From Nectonema munidae (taxonomy: Eukaryota > Nematomorpha > Nectonematoida > Nectonematidae), in contig JAUIRK010000815.1 in assembly GCA_030549495.1 (NCBI GenBank), forward strand, positions 1 to 64,000: a DNA stretch of 64,000 bases, given 5' to 3'. The notes under the pieces are model-generated. The model saw nothing but the letters and a program-made list of their open reading frames with translations, did no database searches and had not been told where the DNA came from. Below are positions 33,684-44,880 of the stretch, piece after piece (the first letter of the stretch is position 1; every line of letters starts with the position of its first letter). The translations under genes were made by a program, and so were the position numbers.

Positions 33684-33821
33684 TTAACCCATTTAAGACC
33701 AAGCAAAGCAGACGATATCTAAAAAAACGCAGACGATTTATATTCAAAGTCATTGAAAAAAGCAGACGAAGATGAAATTACTTATGTTCCAAAATAGGAA
33801 CATTGGTCGTAAATGGGTTAA
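33684..33821. repeat. 138-bp piggyBac-like MITE with TTAA duplication
   Basis: TTAACCCATTTAAGACCAAG at 33684 mirrors TTGGTCGTAAATGGGTTAA ending at 33821. TTAA on both sides and a CCC start fit a piggyBac-mobilised miniature element. Interior GCAGACGA motifs recur three times. Confidence 0.75.
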
Positions 33822-35189
33822 ACCAGACTCTTCCTAATATTTACAAAAATATGTCAGGTATTAATATTTAAGTCTTTGAATAGACGCTGTTATTCATAAG
33901 AAGGAGAAGGAAAAAGTTTATTTTTCATACTTTTTTAAATAATAGTTTAATAATTGGAAAATGCAATTATTCTGACCTCTTAACTAAGTTGATAACTTTT
34001 TTATTAACTGGTTGGTACAATGAGAATCAGATTTTTAGTCCAAAGCAGAAGAATCATATCTTAATTTATTATAAAAAGCAGATGAATTGAATTTTTCTGT
34101 CCATAACTTCATTTAGATTTTAAAAATGTTTATGTATTTCGTTATAAAAAAAATAATATCAATTTTTGAAAATAAAATCTGAAAATTTTCCAAATTTATT
34201 CAAAAAATTCATTAATATTTTGTAAAAAAATATTCTTAAAAACAGAGATTCTATAAAAAAAAATTTTTTTGTCTAAAATTTTGCATTAAATTTGGATAAA
34301 AAAACATAAATTAACAAAATTGATTTTGAGCAAAAAAAATCAGTCCTAACGGGTCATATCTGGTACCCAATATTCAAAATTATTTGAAAAAAGCATGTTT
34401 CATGAAAAAAAAGTATTAGCTTGCTAACGATGTTATTGAAAGTACGTCGAATATATTACACATAAGTTTTACGTCATATATAAAGTAAATAATGAGAAAA
34501 CTTACCATAATTAAAAGAAACACACACGTAAAAAGAAAATGACAGCAAGAACGATCTGGTAAGTTGTGATGTGACGTCAAAATCTTGAATTGCAGCCATC
34601 CTATTCGTGACATGCATGCATCAACTCGATGTGAAATAATGAAGGTTAGTGGTATTTGTTTACGTTTTTGTAAATAACTAAATTTGACCCGCTCGGCACT
34701 TACAGTAAAATTTTTGGGGTGACATATATAGCCCTTTCGGCATACAAAGAACTTTATTTACGACCCATATGTGGGACTTTCGACACAAAAGAGTAATAAA
34801 ATCAAAATTTTACATTAGTTATTCTCCTTTAAAACTATAAACTGCATGCGTAAAATTAAGTGAGCAAGCTTTTTTTAAATAAAGTAAAGTATCGATATAA
34901 ACTTTATATTTCAATAATTTACTTCAAATTTAACAATTTTTAAAACATTGAAAAATACCTCTTAATATATAATGTTCGATAAGTAAATTATCTTTTTTGT
35001 CTTAATTTATTGAAATAACTTATTTTTATGTGTATAATTTTCACAAACTGAATCCTAAAAATTACTACTTTTGAATTCTCCAATTTATTCCATATCAAAA
35101 TAATATTGTCCCTTCAACTATTGCATTTTAAATTTCCAATATAGAATCATAAAGGATTAACTCTAATTTTTCTTTTCATATGAAATAGT

Positions 35190-35600
35190 TTTAAAAATTT
35201 ACCTCTTGAACTAAGTCAATGAATCCTTCACAACCAATAGTTTCAAACGGTCTAAGCTATAAAACGAACACATGACAGTTTAATGTTTTCTATTTTAGCT
35301 TTATTCAAAACTGGTTTGATTACATCAGTAAGTAAAGTTTGATTAGCAGGTATTTTGCACTTGTGTCTCATGGCAATTGAAGTAGCTGTTTTTCTTCCAT
35401 AATAATTTAAACTATACTTTATAAGCTTCAAAATCCATATCAGTGTTTTTTTCATCTACCACGATCCCAAACGTTTTCCAGACATCCGATTTCAAACCAT
35501 TTACACTTTATTTGATATAATCCAGATTTCGAATTATATGAAACTTGCAGAGATGTTAAAGTTGTCATTTAAAATATGTCGAAGAAAACAACAAAAATGA
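35190..35600 (-). pseudogene. N-terminal part of the hAT transposase inside P4
   Basis: Minus-strand frames give a short KWFEIGCLENVW region, a Lys-rich AMRHKCKIPANQTLLTDVIK segment and then LRPFETIGCEGFIDLVQE. The last block is the typical 'LRPFSTVE.EGF..L' start of the hAT core. Frames change between blocks. Confidence 0.6.
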
Positions 35601-35872
35601 TTTATCAAATATTTTATCTATATTCTACAATTCCACATGGATATTTCAAAAATAAGACATTCACATCATTTGATCTTTTCTCTCTCTTCTCTTCTACACC
35701 CATCAATCAGACTAATCAAACGTGTTTTATTTTTCTTTCATTTCAATTACGACTCCATTCATACACTATTTTCTTAATTTCCTATATATGTAACACAACC
35801 ATTAAAAAGAAGCTATTTCCATAACCCGCCCCTCAAAAAATTGGTGTGGTTGCCCAAAACAGTAGTCTCTAC

Positions 35873-36780
35873 GTCATTTCTTCCATACTTTACACTACAG
35901 TATGTAATTTTGCTTTTCATTCTATGATGATCCTTTCTTAGTAGCTTTTTTTTTTATTAAAAATGTTATTTTCTTCAGTGTGTTTAAAAAAACTTTTTTA
36001 AGGATTTATTTTGCACAGATTTTTTCCTCAAAGCTTTCTGATTAAAGAATCTTGATGATTTTAAGCTTTTATCAGTATCGTGTATTTTATTATCAGGTGA
36101 TATGAAGAGATATTCAGCCCGAATATTTGTCAACCAATCCCAGTCCAAAGGTTTTTTTTCTGATGAATAAATCGTGATGTTCATTGTTCAATTACAAAAC
36201 GTTATCCACCTTCTAAAAGATTCTCTCTTTTATGCAAAGGAAAAAGATGGACAAATTTAAATTTAAAAATAAACTGATAGTGACAAAATTCGCACATATT
36301 GGCATCTGTCATTTTTGATAATTCTGACCTATTCTAAATTTTCATCTTAGTTAAATAATAATTGTAATCCTAGATGATAAACTATAGATTTAAAGATTTT
36401 TCATTATAACAAATATAAAAAATGGGACACTATTGTTGATTTTTGCTAACTAGTTTCGGAGTATAAACTCTTTTTTCTTTTACATTTCATTGAAGATTTT
36501 ATTTCTAAAGATTTTTCATTTGTAAAAGAGGAACTTCTTTTTCACGGTTAAATTTTTTTTGAAGCACTCAATATTTGATCATTACACGACTTTCGAGTTC
36601 ATTAGAACATGGTAGATCTTCAATTTAGTCAAGATGCATAATTTTTTTAGTTATTTCTTTTGATCACACGTTCTATTTTTTATAATAGAATTTACTATTA
36701 TAATTTTTATAAGTTTTCAGATTGTTTCCTTCTCTCATACTAATCTTCAAAAGATTTTATAATACATTTTGTTTTTTTTA
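35873..36780. other. central segment of P4, counterpart of 8810-9770
   Basis: Reverse complement of the P3 central segment with scattered changes and small indels. The minus-strand frame 36184-35984 contains KKPLDWDWLTNI and DNKIHDTDKSLKSSRFFNQ, which P3 also shows in broken form. Family unknown. Confidence 0.5.
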
Positions 36781-36999
36781 AATAAATAATTCATACTCAA
36801 GATGGTTGAAGAAAGTATTATAAGCCAAAATATACAAAAAAAGTATATTTTTACTCTATACCTAATATGCAGCCATTTTTTGAACATTTTTTACAGAACT
36901 GTTTTTCAGGCATACATCACTAATTCAATTGCCACTTTCAAATATTTTTTAACCGTATTAGTCAAAATGGAGTACAGAAATAAAATAAGCATAGTCAAT

Positions 37000-37560
37000 T
37001 TGGTATAAAAACAGATATTTTATTTGAAAGATTTTTTTGAAGACAGTATCTAGAAGCAAACAGCAAATCTTATTGAAACTTTAAGATATTTTAAAAACTA
37101 AATGCAAAAACTGATTTCAGAAATAAAACTAGCATAGTTCATTTTGTATAAAAAACATATATTTCATGTAAAATTAGAGAGAATATTTTTGGAGATAGTT
37201 TTCAGATGTCAACCGCAGATTTGATTGACGCTGAAATATTTCTAAATGCGAAAACTGAGTCCAGAAATGAAACCAGCATCGTCGATTTGGTATAAAAATA
37301 TATATTTCATATAAAATTTGAGATATTTTTGAAATCCGTTTTGAGACTTAAACCACATATTTTATTGACGCTTACAGAATCTCTAAACTCTAAATGTAAA
37401 AAATGAGTCCAGAAATGAAACCAGCATCGCCGATTTAGTATAAAAACATATTTTATGTAAAATTTGAAGGAATATTTTATTGTATATATTTCTGATATCA
37501 AAATTTTAAATTGACATTTTCTAAAAAATAAGTATGATTATTGAAAAAATTAAATATATA
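37000..37560. repeat. array A/B-type satellite units of P4 (reverse), about 3-4 units
   Basis: TGAGTCCAGAAATGAAACCA, then GCATCG.CGATTT.GTATAA, recurs near 37110, 37257 and 37405. This is the reverse complement of the array A/B unit. Confidence 0.75.
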
Positions 37561-37800
37561 AAGTGTATGTTTTCAAAACTATATAATTATAAATTTTCAG
37601 GGTATTATTTAATATAGACCCTAAGTTATAAGGTTAACTACAGATGATGTCAAAATTTTGATTGACATGAGAGGGTCATTCAACTACAATGAAAAGGGTA
37701 TCTAAAGATGCAGCTAGCGATTTTAGGAAAAGTCACGAAATTTGAAGGGATATAATTCAGCCAATTTTGTACAATTAATTTTTTAGTGCCTAAGGGTTAA

Positions 37801-39399
37801 TAATAATCTTTACTAATGTAATTTTTCTCTGGTGCAACAAACTATACGCTGTTCATATAAATGGTTCTTTTATCTCTTCATTCTAATCGCCTTAGAGTGA
37901 AATAATGTTAAATTCAACTTTTTATAATATTAGTTAACTGATCTTTATATCAAACAGATTTAACTCTCCAAGATCCTCGATAAAATTTGGGATCGGCTTA
38001 AGGGTTTAGGTTATTTGATATTCAAGAGGATGAGGTTATAGAAGAGACAAAATGATAATGATAACTGGAAAGAATATATTTATTAGAAACCTAGAAATGG
38101 CAGCGTAATAATGCATACATTTTTATTATAAACAACGCGATTTTCTGGATCAGCTTTCACGTTGCTAAAGATGGAGAGCCTTTTCAGGCCTCAATTTTTA
38201 ATTAATAATTTTTTATTAAATTAACTTAAAATGAGGAGAAATGAAGGGGATGCTAACAATTACAAAAATTTAGCAAGAGATCCATATGAGGCCGAAGGGT
38301 TGCTTAATTCTTTTCATCTGTTTTGAGGCCTGAAACCTTATCAACTCGGTTGCTTATATAAGAAAAAGTGTAATTGATCAAGTAAGTAAAACGCTGATGA
38401 AACAACTCATAAGGGTTACTTTATTATTAGTTTATGTAAAGTTTCCGTAAAAATTAGAGCTTAGTTAAGCAATGATATTCTTCCAAATAGTGATTATGCT
38501 GACAATTGCAAAATTAATTTAATATTTTTTGATAAAAATCAAATTCACTTTTCAAATATTACATCAATAGCTTGCAGTTGAAGCTCAGAATATTATAAGA
38601 AAACAAAAATGATTTAAACTTAACAATACCACCCCAAAAAGTTAGAGAATACATTTGATCATTCAAGAAAATTGGTTGGATCAAGTCTCACTTAGAAAGG
38701 TAATTAATAGTAAAAACATGGCGATGTACTTTTTGCCCCCATTACTTTTTTTCCTAAAATATTCAACATTTTTACAAAATTCTATCGTGAACCAACTAAT
38801 TAATTGTTTGCGAATCTGATTTTTGTTATTTCTTTTTCTTTATGAAAACCAATCTTTACCCAATATAAATTACAATGTACATTTCAATTCCACCATTTTT
38901 TGCTTAATATTCTTTTAATTTATTTAATAAATTAGCTTTTGGCGATTAATTCACCCAAAATATTTCAACTATCAGTAAATTAGCTTTCACAGGTGACTTA
39001 TCGCCAAACACTATTTTAAAATAAACTTATCCCCCCTACACAGCAAATCGAACATACTCAATTTGATTCTTAAAATATTTTTTATCATTCTAGATTTAAA
39101 TTGCGGTTACTGTTTAACTTTTCGTTAATTTGTAGTCAGATATTTTTTTTTATCATTTTTAACAATTTTCGTCCCATTAAGCAAATCGACCTCTCTCTAT
39201 TTCATTATGACCGTATTTTTGTCAATATATGCATTGGAAATGAATGCCATATTTTAATATGGTTATATGCTTAGTTAATTAAACACTACATTGACTTATA
39301 TACTTAAGTCCAATCGATAAAATAATTTTATTTCTTGATATAATAATGATTTTATTCATCTCATAAAGCTTTATTTAAAATAAATGTAAATTTTTTTTT
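37801..39399. other. intergenic, no gene recognised
   Basis: AT-rich, no ORF with family resemblance. Some stretches (38930-38990) echo the array-bordering sequence of P4 (CCAAAATATTTCA.CT.TCAGTAAATT.G). Confidence 0.45.
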
Positions 39400-39830
39400 A
39401 AAAATAAAATGTGAAAACTGAGTCGATAAGTCAAAATTTAAAATATGAATGGATGTTTTTGGAAACAATTTTTAGAATTAAACTGCAAAATTCATGAAAC
39501 TTTGAGACATTTCAAAAATATAATTGTAAAAATTAAGTTCATAAATGAAATAAACACGAACGATTTAGTATAAAAATAGATATTTTATTAAAAATTTAAA
39601 TAATAATCATGGACACAATTTTCAGCCGTAAACCGAAAATTTGATAGAAATGAAATTTTGAAAAAATTTAAATCATAAGAGAAATTAAAAAAGCGTTATC
39701 TTGGTATGAAAAACAAATTTTATTTAAATTTTGAATGAATCTTTTGGTAGACAATTTTATCATCTATCAAAATTTTGGTTGACATTTGGTACAAAGTTGC
39801 CATATTTTAGAAGTGCTATCTGTTATAATA
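39400..39830. repeat. decayed satellite units of the piggyBac family
   Basis: GAAATGAAATAAACACGAAC, then GATTTAGTATAAAAATAGAT, GTAAACCGAAAATTTGATAG and ATCAAAATTTTGGTTGACAT resemble reversed array A/B units and their L-end flank, more diverged than in P2-P4. No terminus seen. Confidence 0.55.
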
Positions 39831-40102
39831 CATATATGATTATAACTATTCCATAGTTAATTTAATTTAAGCTATAAGTTATAGACATTATATAATCAAA
39901 AATTTTCTGTACTTATTGGGTATCTCCCTCAGAATTTTTATTATGAAAAAGTTGAGTTCCCAAAAAAAAATTTTATTGTGAAAATACAAACAAAATAGTT
40001 TTATAATTAGTACTTTTTATATCACTAAAATATTATTGCAAATAAGCTGTTTTATTTGTTATCGAAAAAGAAAAATCGTTCGAAATTGTATACTTTGTGT
40101 TT

Positions 40103-40178
40103 TTAACCCTTAGGTAGGTAGGTAGGAGATAAAACACTTTCCAACGTAGGTCGATATGCTTGCGCCATAAAGGGTTAA
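40103..40178. repeat. 76-bp TTAA-flanked miniature element
   Basis: TTAACCCTTAGGTAGG on the left and CGCCATAAAGGGTTAA on the right: TTAA at both ends with CCCTT/AAGGG ends. A (TAGG)n run fills the left part. It looks like a minimal piggyBac-type MITE or two abutting ends. Confidence 0.5.
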
Positions 40179-40179
40179 A

Positions 40180-42150
40180 GTACAAATTAAAATGATAGAA
40201 GAAGGCATAACACAGGCAATGTGAGGTGAACCATCTTATTATGTTGCAAGGAAGAGTAATGTTTTTATTTAGTGCAAATTCGTATAAGGGGGTTGGTAAG
40301 ATCATTTGTAATTGAGTTATTCGAGTAATCCCTGATGTTTGGAAGGTAGTTAAAGAAAGGCGGAGGTTAAGAAATGTTGTGGTTGCATGATGTTAAGAGA
40401 GCTAGGGTTTCAGTTTCATATGCGGAGGTGTTCTTGTCAGTAAGCATTGTGGTTACAAAAGGACCTTCGGTAAAAACTGAGAGTTGGTGATGCGCATTTG
40501 AATTGCGTTTGTGTTTGATGGAGTTGAGTGCTATCAATTTGTGCTGGCATATATAAGTTGTGTATGGGGTGGCTTTCGAAGTGTGGACAAGGGAGAATGG
40601 GTGTAAGTGTGGTAAAACTTGATAGAGGGAAAGTTGTGGCTTATATTGTTCAAAAAGGGAATTGAAAAAGGTGAGCGAAGGAGAGGTGTGAGTTGAGTAA
40701 AGATTCGTGAAGTTATGTGCAGCTGGTGTAGAGTGGAAGGTAGATATTTTTTAATTATGTTTTTTTAGGTTTAGGTGTTAGGGTAGAGTATGTGTGAGAA
40801 GTTCAAGTTTGACGTTGAAGTAGTGTGAAATGCGTGTGTGATTGTGAGTTGGCATATTTTGTTGAGGTGGGTTAGTGAGTTCTCGAATTTGAGTGAGCTT
40901 CCCCAGGCAAGTGAGCCATATTGTATGACTGGAAGTATGATAGATGTTTAGATGTACTTTGAAATTTTTGGATGAAGACTCCATTATTTGAGATGGCTTT
41001 TCTGAGAGAGAATATGGTTGGTGTAAGTTTTGGGTAGATATTTTTGAGGTAAAGTGTAAATTTTAATTTCGATTGGAATGTGATACGTGTTGGAATTTAT
41101 CTAAGTTGAAGGAGACTTTGGAGTTGGTGATCATTGTTTGCATTTGTTAGATTAGATTCGAAGTGTGATCGATGTTGTTTAGTTCTTGCATATTTGAGAA
41201 GGTGAATTAGATATCATCAGAGTAGCATTGGGCAAAGTCGGAGTTTGAGTTGATGAATTTAAGAATGCGGTTGATGAGGATTAGCCATAAGATGTCTGAT
41301 AGGCAACCTCCTTGTGGAGTAGAGAGAGTTAGTTTCTGGATGTATGTATTTTTGTTGTGTAGCAGGATCAGAATGCTCTTTTAAATATAGTTTTTATGAA
41401 TTTTATTATGTATGTAGGATATTTTTTATCGATGAGGTTGTTGATAATTGTAGGGTGCCATGCTGCTTTGAAGGCTTTTGTGACCCCCATGCAGGTTGGT
41501 ACTTCCGGGAGCGAGGGAGGGGGGGGGGGTGTTTTCCCCACGTATTTAATTTTATGTTCCAGAGGTACGATCGGTGGATATAACTATGTGGGGGTTGTTT
41601 ATCTTATGTTTGATTTCTGTAAGTGATTGAGAGAAGTTGTTAGGTATGGGGTGGTTTAGTAGGTTAGGGTTGGGAGTAGAGAGAACAAAAGAGTACGGAT
41701 TTGGAGTTTGAAGGAATAAGAGTGAAGATGTGGTAATACAGTGGTGTATAGGTAATTGATCGTTTTATTAATAGCATGCTGAATATTCTGCTAGTGGGTG
41801 TATGTGTAGGAGTATGTAGTCGACTGTTTGGTGTGGAATGTTAATGTATATCTCGTTTATTGATATTATGTCATAAGTGTGTGAGTGTAAGGTGTTGTGA
41901 AGGTTTTCCCAAGCAGTTTTTGTGTGGTTTAGATTTATGTGTAAAATAGATAGTATGAGTAATTAGATAAAATTTAGCTGTGTTGAGACAAGAATAAAGT
42001 GTTATGATTTATGTAAACTAAATGTAGCTGATAGATAACTAGATGTAGCTGGTAACGGTGGTCGCAGTGCGCGTAATTTGGTAGAGATGCGCTGCATTTT
42101 GAAAAGATATGGCAGTATTTTAATCATTTTTTACATTTTAGGAGATGCTG
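40180..42150 (-). mobile_element. non-LTR retrotransposon (LINE), second copy, reverse
   Basis: Same family as 13850-15930. Minus-strand reading gives GGCLSDILWLILINRILKFI at 41320-41260, then CYSDDI (the RT 'YADD'-type site, with Ser) near 41220. Further frames lead to an ILPTPLYEFALNKNITLPCN segment near 40300. The zinc-knuckle-type 5' part lies at 42050-42140. The plus strand here is strongly G+T-rich, the mirror of the A+C-rich coding strand of the other copy. Broken in several places. Confidence 0.65.
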
Positions 42151-42279
42151 CATACGCTGTAGAGTCGCTAACATACGAACAGACTCATATTTAACGAATC
42201 ACATCGCTGAGTTGTGAGTGTGTTCGTATCCCACTTCACACATACACACGCTCGCAATCACTCACTCACTCACTACTCA

Positions 42280-43930
42280 GTTGGAAATCTACGACGCTGC
42301 TAACCGTTTACACAAAAATTATCTACAGTAACTATAAAAATACTAGACAAGTTAATCGAAGAGGGATGGTATCGTCAAGAACAGATCTTCAATGTAGACG
42401 AGACTGGTCTTTTTTGGAAAAAATGCCAGAAAGAACATACATATACATAAAGAAGCTAAAAGCATGCCTGCTTTTATGTCGTTCAAAGACCGAGTGACAT
42501 TGCTCTTAGGTGGCAATATTGCAGGCTACAAGCTTAAGCCATGTCTCATTTATAGGTCTCAAAATCCACGTGCTTTAAAGTATGTCGACAAGCACACATT
42601 GCCAGTTTATTACTGTGCAAATGCAAAGGCATGGATGACTCAACTTCTATTTGAAGACTGGTTTATCAATTGCTTCATGCCTGAATCCAGACAATATTGC
42701 CTTGAAAAAGACATCCCATTCAAGATCCTGTTTCTTCTTGCTCCAGGCCACCCCAAACATATTGGAGACCTACATCCAAATGTGAAAGTTGTCTTCCTTC
42801 TAAAAAACACCACTTAAATCCTTCAACCCATGGATCAGGGAGCAATTTCTACATTTAAAACACATTATCTGCGCATCACTTTTGCCAAGGCAGTAGCTGC
42901 AACAGAGAACGACGAGATGAATCTTCGGCAATTCTGGAGGGACTACAACATTTTGAAATGTATCAAGCATATTGATGAAGCTTGGAAGCAAGTGACGGAA
43001 AAGTGTATGCAAGGTATATGGAAAAAATGCCTTAAAAGATTTATGAATAATTTTAATGGGTTTGATTATGAAGAAAATTCGGAAGTGATAAATAAGAAAA
43101 TTGTTGATCTTGCAAACATCTTGCAGTTGGAAGTGGACTCTGATGATGTACAAGAGTTAGTTGACTATGTTGAAGGGGAGTTAAGTAATGAAGATTTGTT
43201 AGAGTTAGAAGAACAGCGAAAACTAGAAGAAGTAGAAAATGAAAAAGAAAATCTAAAGAGATACAAAGAAGTTTACTGCAAAAGGCTTAGCAAGTGCATA
43301 TGCAAAGATAAATGAAGCTATGTTGGAAATAGAAGCGATGGACCCCAATGTAGAACGCTTTACAAAAGTTAAGAGAAACATGAATGAAACACTCAGATGT
43401 TATCGTGAGATCTACGATCACAAAAAGAGACAAACGTCTCAGATGTCAATTATGAGTTTTTTTAGAAAAGCTAAATCTCCAATTGTTAGTTTTCCTTCCC
43501 CCACCTCGTCAGTCTCACACCCACAAACCTCAGACTCTTTTCTACTCGGGCCCTCACGTGAGCATGGTGTAAACCTCGAAGACTCTGGGCCCTCTAGTGA
43601 ACGTAATGAAGACATCGACGACCCAGATGCAATTCCAGAAAGCGAGAAATTCGAAGGCTTTGATTTATGAATTGTTCATGATTTTTTCAGTGTTAAAATT
43701 TCAAAATATAAAATACTGTAATCTCTTTATTTATGTACACCTATTCTTAAAAAAACAATAGTAAGTAAAGAAAGAGAAAAGGTAAAGAAGTACAGTACCG
43801 TATCAATGGCCTATAGGTAAGCAATACAGTAGCCTACTGTACAAATACATGCCTAGCAAAACGTCTACTAAAGCGGGTTTCGTTAACGACCAAATCACAT
43901 AATGACGGGGTTTACAGAACGTAACCCCGT
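42280..43930 (+). mobile_element. second Tigger/pogo element, 5'-truncated
   Basis: The transposase remnant occupies 42340-43669. The downstream end has CATAATGACGGGGTTTACAG and AACCCCGTCATTAAGTGAGG (43899-43952), which can pair and resemble the CCCCGT.ATTAAG subterminal sequence of Tigger-type elements. The DNA-binding N-terminus and left terminus are missing; the left part abuts the reversed LINE. It differs in sequence from the Tigger in the RpLP0 intron. Confidence 0.65.
42340..43669 (+). pseudogene. Tigger-like transposase, catalytic and C-terminal parts
   Basis: It begins in the core: LIEEGWYRQEQIFNVDETGL (first catalytic Asp), then SFKDRVTLLLGGNIAGYKLK, CLIYRSQNPRALK, LAPGHPKHIGDL (the usual 'LDNAPGHP' has lost residues here), then ILQPMDQGAISTFKTHYLRI. 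The C-terminal tail is acidic (EDLLELEEQRKLEEVENEKE) and ends near the SQMSIMSFF motif and a Ser/Pro-rich tail. One stop near 42817, one near 43313 and a small frame change near 42450 break it. No helix-turn-helix N-terminus remains. Confidence 0.8.
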
Positions 43931-44009
43931 CATTAAGTGAGGAAATTGTATGTGAAAATGGGTCAATTTTCCCAAGTTATGTGTGATCTTCGAGCCAGGG
44001 TTGCATAAC

Positions 44010-44290
44010 CGGAGAGAAAGGAAGGGGGAGCAAAAGCATATTCGCCTCCCCTCCAATAATTTTGTATTTTTTAAACTAATGTATATGCGTTATGTAAATT
44101 TAATTAAAATATTTTCACGGGAAGTATACTTTTTAAATTTCATCAATTTTGTGAAAAAATTATATGCTCTGTATACACTCTATTTTAAAGGAATGCTTCA
44201 ATATTTGGTATCCCGTGGTATTTCCAGACTAGTAATTTTGATAATTGCAAACAAAAATTTCCTCCACAATAATTTTGAGGATGCCCTCAA
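44010..44290 (+). repeat. dispersed repeat, third copy
   Basis: TATTCGCCTCCCCTCCAATA, then ATTTTCACGGGAAGTATACT, TACACTCTATTTTAAAGGA and TTGGTATCCCGTGGTATTTC match 19780-20050 and the reverse of 6466-6700. Confidence 0.7.
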
Positions 44291-44578
44291 AAGGAGGATT
44301 TGCTCCGACCTTACCTATAGCGTTAAGATGTCGGTTTTGTTCATTGATTAATTTTGTGATTTGAGCTATTGGTATATCGATTTTGGTTTTATGGGGATAC
44401 GTCATTTGCGCCTAGTCCCTTTTGTTATGAGGGTTAAGGGATAAATTAATTCTACATGCTATGCATTAAAAAATAAATAGGAGAGTTATAAAGCACGATA
44501 AGGAGGTCCAGGGGGAGGGGGAGGGGTTCGATCCTCGTTTCGCATCCCAGTGGTAAATTTTTTCCTAGATCCGCTCCT

Positions 44579-44880
44579 TACAGCGTCAGTAAAGATAGTA
44601 ATTTTATTGAATCGAGAAAGAATGAATGCGTAGGTGAGATTAGCGCGAGTATATATAGTGGTGTGTGTCCTTCTGTGGTACTCAAGGAAATGGTTCCTGT
44701 GAGGCAGCAATTATGCTGTAAATAGAGACAACCTTGGACACAGAGAATGATAATTGAGCGTTGACAGATGCTCGATGTAAGTACAACCTTGCACGCAGAG
44801 AATGATAATTGAGCGTTGGAAGATGCTCAATGTAAGTACAACCTTCGGTCGAGATGTAGGTACAAGAGCCTGCTGGCGCA
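44579..44880 (-). repeat. LTR (downstream copy of the LTR element)
   Basis: Direct repeat of 49322-49633. It contains a TATATATAGTG block (promoter-like on the minus strand), a TTTATT poly(A)-signal complement near the left edge, and two internal about 60-bp repeats around GAGAATGATAATTGAGCGTT. Confidence 0.8.

Larger units (their letters stand above)
31540..34790 (-). mobile_element. piggyBac-like element nested in the hAT (approximate borders)
   Basis: It contains a piggyBac frame (31657-32449). The edges carry similar inverted blocks: CCATATATGGGACGTTCGTA with ACACCCCAAAAAATTTT near 31553-31595, and AAAATTTTTGGGGTGACATA with CCCATATGTGGGACTTTCG near 34709-34786. TTAA sites are present near both edges, but I could not fix the exact ends. 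Small MITEs (32989-33297, 33684-33821) sit inside it. Confidence 0.55.
30033..35864 (-). mobile_element. hAT transposon inserted in P4, itself interrupted by a piggyBac
   Basis: GTAGTCTCTAC occurs on both sides (30022-30032 and 35862-35872). In P3 this site is single, so at least an 8-bp duplication (GTCTCTAC) flanks the insert. The left end TAGAGCCCTGCGTGGGTTG is hAT-like; the right end (...CCCAAAACAGTA) does not clearly mirror it. Coding runs on the minus strand. Near 35280-35200 LRPFETIGCEGFIDLVQE is the conserved start of the hAT core. At 31040-30930 DRGSNMIAALRNDERLDCVA, then HILNTVL, resembles the Hermes/Ac-type 'TD.GSN...AL.....L.C..H.LN' block. Frames are broken. Confidence 0.7.
29385..37800 (-). 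mobile_element. piggyBac-family element P4, inverse of P3, split by a hAT insertion
   Basis: The L-type end is at the right: TTAA 37797-37800, preceded by the reverse complement of the 5125-5260 subterminal sequence. Leftward come an array A/B-type region (about 37000-37560), the central segment (35873-36780), then after the interruption (30033-35864) the rest of the central segment and an array C-type region (29400-29930). The extreme R-type terminus is missing at about 29385. Without the insertion it would be about 2.6 kb, shorter than P3, mainly from fewer satellite units. Confidence 0.65.

Noticed and set aside
41344-41626. Two overlapping plus-strand frames with Cys- and Gly-rich peptides
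   Set aside because: They lie opposite the reverse transcriptase region of the reversed LINE and come from its G+T-rich complement.
44525-44540. Box B-like GGGGTTCGATCCTCG next to the LTR element
   Set aside because: It lies outside the LTR, with no box A or cloverleaf, in a G-rich tract; it is not at a primer-binding-site position for the reverse-oriented element.
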